The notes under the pieces are model-generated. The model was not told where the DNA came from and made no database searches. It saw only the letters and a list, made by a program, of their open reading frames with translations. The position numbers and the translations under genes are program-made. This document shows, in pieces, positions 61,536-64,000 of a DNA stretch of 64,000 bases (within the stretch, counting starts at the first letter, position 1; every line of letters starts with the position of its first letter). Source of the DNA: Candidatus Gastranaerophilales bacterium (lineage in GTDB: Bacteria > Cyanobacteriota > Vampirovibrionia > Gastranaerophilales > Gastranaerophilaceae); NCBI GenBank assembly GCA_944324385.1, contig CALUWD010000004.1:1-64000 (forward strand), written 5' to 3'.

Positions 61536-61541
61536 GTTTAA

Positions 61542-62348
61542 ATGGAAATTGTTTACATTTTGTTACAAATTAATCTGCTAATAAGAAAAATCCTTGCAAA
61601 GTCTTGTTGTTTTTTTGTATTTGACAAAAAACTAAAAAGGGCTGTGGAAAATTATTTCCTGTATTTTAATTTTAAATATTTGCACCACTTTTCAACTATA
61701 AAATATAAAATATTGCCAATTGGAAGTTTTTGTTTTCCGCGCGTTGTTTGTACTCTTGCAAATATCAAGCCTCGCAAAATTTATGGTGAAAAAACCTGTC
61801 CTTTTGATTTGGCTTTTTATTTAGATCTTGAGTCTGTTTGCATGCTTTTGGAAAATAATTTTGAAAATTTTTTTGATGACGTTGAATTCGACCACTCTCG
61901 GGGGTGCTGGGTCAATAAAAAGCTTAATATAATTTTTAATCATGATACAAATCCCCTGAAAAGTAATTTTATTTGTAAATATAAAAATAGAATAGAAAAT
62001 TTTTATAATTATGTAGAAAATTCACCTTGCTTGTTTTTTGTTTATTCTACTTGGTATGAGGGTGAGTTTTTGAATGACGATTTTAAAAAGCTTTATTTGA
62101 CATTGCAAAAGATTACAAAAAACAAGCCTTTTGGCTTGGTTATTTTAAATCATTCTTTGTCTAAGGTTGACAATTTGCCTGAAAATGCAACTATTTTGGA
62201 TGTATCAGATTTTAATTTAGACGATTGGTTAAACAAAATTAAGTCTAAAGACGGTTTGCTTTTTGCAAGCAAGTTAGGTGATAAAATGAGTAAATTTATT
62301 CAAAAGGTTTTACTTTCCAATGCAAAAGTTTTCAAAAATATTGTTTAA
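61542..62348 (+). CDS. DUF1796-like putative papain-type cysteine peptidase
   Basis: 268 residues. A hydrophobic/basic N-terminus of about 60 residues precedes LPIGSFCFPRVVCTL near 65 and CPFDLAFYLDLESVCMLLENNFENFF near 88-115. The G-x-x-C-x-P start and the PFD motif resemble the DUF1796 family (predicted papain-like fold). NHSLSKVDNLPENATILDVSDF follows near 200. Family assignment is by eye and the activity is unproven. The last 39 bp overlap the end of mnmE on the other strand. Confidence 0.55.
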   Translation: MEIVYILLQINLLIRKILAKSCCFFVFDKKLKRAVENYFLYFNFKYLHHFSTIKYKILPIGSFCFPRVVCTLANIKPRKIYGEKTCPFDLAFYLDLESVCMLLENNFENFFDDVEFDHSRGCWVNKKLNIIFNHDTNPLKSNFICKYKNRIENFYNYVENSPCLFFVYSTWYEGEFLNDDFKKLYLTLQKITKNKPFGLVILNHSLSKVDNLPENATILDVSDFNLDDWLNKIKSKDGLLFASKLGDKMSKFIQKVLLSNAKVFKNIV

Positions 62349-63638
62349 AATATTATCTGTAATAACCTCTCCGCTAATTTCGCCCAGATTTGTGAGTGCA
62401 GCCTTAAGGTCTATGCTTATTAAATCTTGTAATTCTTGTTGATTTGCACCTTCTAGAGCATTGTTAAGTGCTTCAAGAGAAAGCTTTAGACAATTTTGAT
62501 GTCTTTGATTTGTTAAAAACTCATTTTCTGTTGGATTTAGACCTATTATTTCTTTGTAGAGAGCATTTTTAAGCTCTTCTATACCTTCTTTTGTAACAGA
62601 ACTGATTGAAATTTCGCCATTTTGCGATATTGATGGGCATAAATCACATTTTGTGCACACTATTAAATGTTTTTTATTTTTCGCAAGTTCAAAAATTTCC
62701 CTGTCTTTATCATTTATTCCCACTTGCCCATCATAGAGGCAAAGCACAACATCGGCTTGCTCAATTGCTGATTTTGACTGTTCTATGCCTATTTTTTCTA
62801 CCTTGTCGGCACTTTCGTTTCTTATTCCTGCTGTATCTATTAAAGTTGCACTAATGCCGTTTAAATCAAGAGTTTCTGTTATTGTGTCGCGCGTTGTACC
62901 TTCGATTTCGGTAACAATTGCCCTGTCAATATTTAAAAGAGCATTAAATAAGGACGATTTGCCTGCATTCGGGCGACCTGCAACGGCTATTTTAACTCCT
63001 TGCCTTAAAATGTTATGAATACGGGCATTTTTCAGGATTTCTTCAATATTTTTTATTGAATTTTCAATTTTTTCAATAATTTCATCATAACTAACTTCTG
63101 CGACATCTTCAGGAAAATCAAGCGAGGCAATGATTCTGCCTAAAATATCGCTTATTTGTGTTTTAATTTCCTCTATTTTTATTTTAAGCGCACCAGATAG
63201 GTTGTTTGCAGCGCCTTGTGCTGATTTTGTCGTTTTTGCATTTATTAAATCTAACACTGCTTCAGCCTGTGACAAATCAATTTTATGATTTAAAAATGCC
63301 CTTTTTGTAAATTCTCCACGCTGTGCAAGCCTTGCGCCGTTCTCAAGTATTAAGTTTAAAATTTCATTTATAACAACAGGTGAGCCATGGGTTTGTATTT
63401 CTGCTACATTTTCACCTGTATAGCTATGTGGGGCAACAAATGGTAGGACAATTACCTCGTCAATTTTTTTGCCATTATTTAAAATCCAGCCATGGTTAAT
63501 AATTTTAGGCACAATTTTTTTATTAAATATTTTTTGTACTATTTCAATTGAATTTTCGCCGCTAACCCTTATTACACCTATACCTCCGGTGCTAAGTGGT
63601 GTGGCTGTTGCGCAAATTGTATCAAATGTATAATTCAT
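62310..63638 (-). CDS. mnmE: tRNA modification GTPase MnmE
   Basis: 442 residues. The N-terminal folate-binding domain starts DTICATATPLSTGGIGVIRVSG. The GTPase domain has GRPNAGKSSLFN near 222, DTAGIR near 268 and TKCD in place of NKxD near 335. The C-terminus ends FCIGK with the essential Cys 439. With MnmG it modifies U34 of several tRNAs. On the minus strand TATTAT lies exactly six bases before the ATG, with no Shine-Dalgarno. It is divergent from yidC, a common pairing of neighbours near the origin in many bacteria. Confidence 0.95.
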   Translation of the reverse strand: MNYTFDTICATATPLSTGGIGVIRVSGENSIEIVQKIFNKKIVPKIINHGWILNNGKKIDEVIVLPFVAPHSYTGENVAEIQTHGSPVVINEILNLILENGARLAQRGEFTKRAFLNHKIDLSQAEAVLDLINAKTTKSAQGAANNLSGALKIKIEEIKTQISDILGRIIASLDFPEDVAEVSYDEIIEKIENSIKNIEEILKNARIHNILRQGVKIAVAGRPNAGKSSLFNALLNIDRAIVTEIEGTTRDTITETLDLNGISATLIDTAGIRNESADKVEKIGIEQSKSAIEQADVVLCLYDGQVGINDKDREIFELAKNKKHLIVCTKCDLCPSISQNGEISISSVTKEGIEELKNALYKEIIGLNPTENEFLTNQRHQNCLKLSLEALNNALEGANQQELQDLISIDLKAALTNLGEISGEVITDNILNNIFENFCIGK

Positions 63639-63644
63639 ATATGA

Positions 63645-63650
63645 ATAATA
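63645..63650 (-). promoter_or_regulatory. -10 box of mnmE, leaderless spacing
   Basis: Minus-strand TATTAT, then TCATAT, then the ATG at 63638. Confidence 0.55.
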
Positions 63651-63713
63651 TCATGTTTAAGGTAAAATTAAAATTGATAATCGCCAAAATGGCATGACAA
63701 CATAGGAGAGAAT

Positions 63714-64000
63714 ATGGATTTTATAGGATTTACCCTTTCAATATTACAATCTTTAGCAAGAATTGCAGGCAACTGGGGGCTTGCAATTATACTTTTGACA
63801 ATTATAGTGCGTGCTTGCATGTGGCCATCAAGCATCAGCCAGCAACGCTCTATGCGCAATATGCAAATTTTGCAACCTAAAATGAAAGCAATTCAGGAGC
63901 GCTACAAAAGCAATCCAGAAATGATGCAGCAAAAAATGATGGAGTTTTACAAAGAACACAAATTTAACCCCATGTCAGGCTGCTTGCCACTTTTATTACA
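63714..64000 (+). CDS. yidC: YidC/Oxa1 membrane protein insertase, N-terminal part
   Basis: The first 95 codons are in the window; the gene runs off the end. The N-terminal helix and the second segment (NWGLAIILLTIIVRACMWPSSISQQRSMRNMQ) lead into the cytoplasmic hairpin (LQPKMKAIQERYKSNPEMMQQKMMEFYKEH) and NPMSGCLPLLL, which are YidC signatures. It has no large periplasmic domain before the first conserved helix, as in Gram-positive and cyanobacterial forms. TAGGAGAG before the ATG supports the start. Confidence 0.93.
   Translation, partial: MDFIGFTLSILQSLARIAGNWGLAIILLTIIVRACMWPSSISQQRSMRNMQILQPKMKAIQERYKSNPEMMQQKMMEFYKEHKFNPMSGCLPLLL

Noticed and set aside
1-64000. CRISPR array, insertion sequence, prophage or defence island
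   Set aside because: No regularly spaced repeats, transposase, phage structural genes or known defence genes were seen; the only recombinase is a chromosomal Xer type.

Overview
The window is one contiguous stretch of a very AT-rich, gene-dense bacterial chromosome. I count about 64 protein genes, two tRNA genes, and no rRNA operon, insertion sequence, prophage or CRISPR array. The best guess for the host is a gut-type, non-photosynthetic relative of Cyanobacteria (Candidatus Gastranaerophilales / Melainabacteria, class Vampirovibrionia). The grounds are low GC, a flagellar cluster, anaerobe-type desulfoferrodoxin plus ferritin, folate-dependent TrmFO, many TPR proteins, and large proteins of unknown function carrying a short N-terminal F-x-G tag. 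This placement is an inference and was not tested by a search.

Layout. 1-445: the end of a glycine-rich protein and two tRNAs. 435-12.3 kb: GNAT acetyltransferase, U32 hydroxylase-type protein, TPR protein, a GT2/GT39-like glycosyltransferase pair, a GAF-GGDEF-HD-GYP c-di-GMP protein, Rel (p)ppGpp enzyme and RibF. 12.3-17.5 kb: a 27-residue membrane peptide candidate, the first large F-x-G protein, an XRE regulator, a TPR protein and MscS. 17.5-22.4 kb: pepA-trmFO-HD-GYP operon facing rlmN. 22.4-26.5 kb: flagellar operon (flaG-like, fliS, fliT-like, CDF metal exporter, fliD). 26.5-35.3 kb: MshEN-like protein, asparaginase II, FtsB/DivIC, glutaredoxin, YebC, ComEC, two secreted proteins, Pth. 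35.3-45.4 kb: tandem-HTH and LysM proteins, a Na+:alanine symporter overlapping a BioF-like enzyme, an RND efflux pair, Xer recombinase. 45.5-55.1 kb: tsaE-tsaB, SprA-related metalloprotease, a histidine kinase-response regulator-secreted protein operon, the second large F-x-G protein and a divergent phosphohexomutase. 55.1-64 kb: thioredoxin, endonuclease III, ferritin/desulfoferrodoxin, SulP transporter, ilvB-ilvN, panD, a DUF1796-like protein, mnmE and the start of yidC.

How it works together. Three proteins point to c-di-GMP signalling (GGDEF-HD-GYP, a second HD-GYP, a MshEN-like candidate) around a flagellar cap/chaperone operon. tRNA and rRNA care is well represented (TrmFO, MnmE, RlmN, U32 protein, TsaE/TsaB, Pth). 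Oxygen defence is anaerobic in style.

The most unusual signal is in the promoters. At eleven genes without a Shine-Dalgarno sequence, a -10 hexamer lies exactly six bases before the start codon, which predicts transcription starting on the A of ATG (leaderless mRNA). A second signal is that convergent genes repeatedly end either with interlocked stop codons sharing four bases or on one shared bidirectional hairpin. The main unknown proteins are the two F-x-G proteins, two secreted proteins of unknown family, a repeat-containing secreted protein, and two candidate small proteins of 27 and 51 residues.
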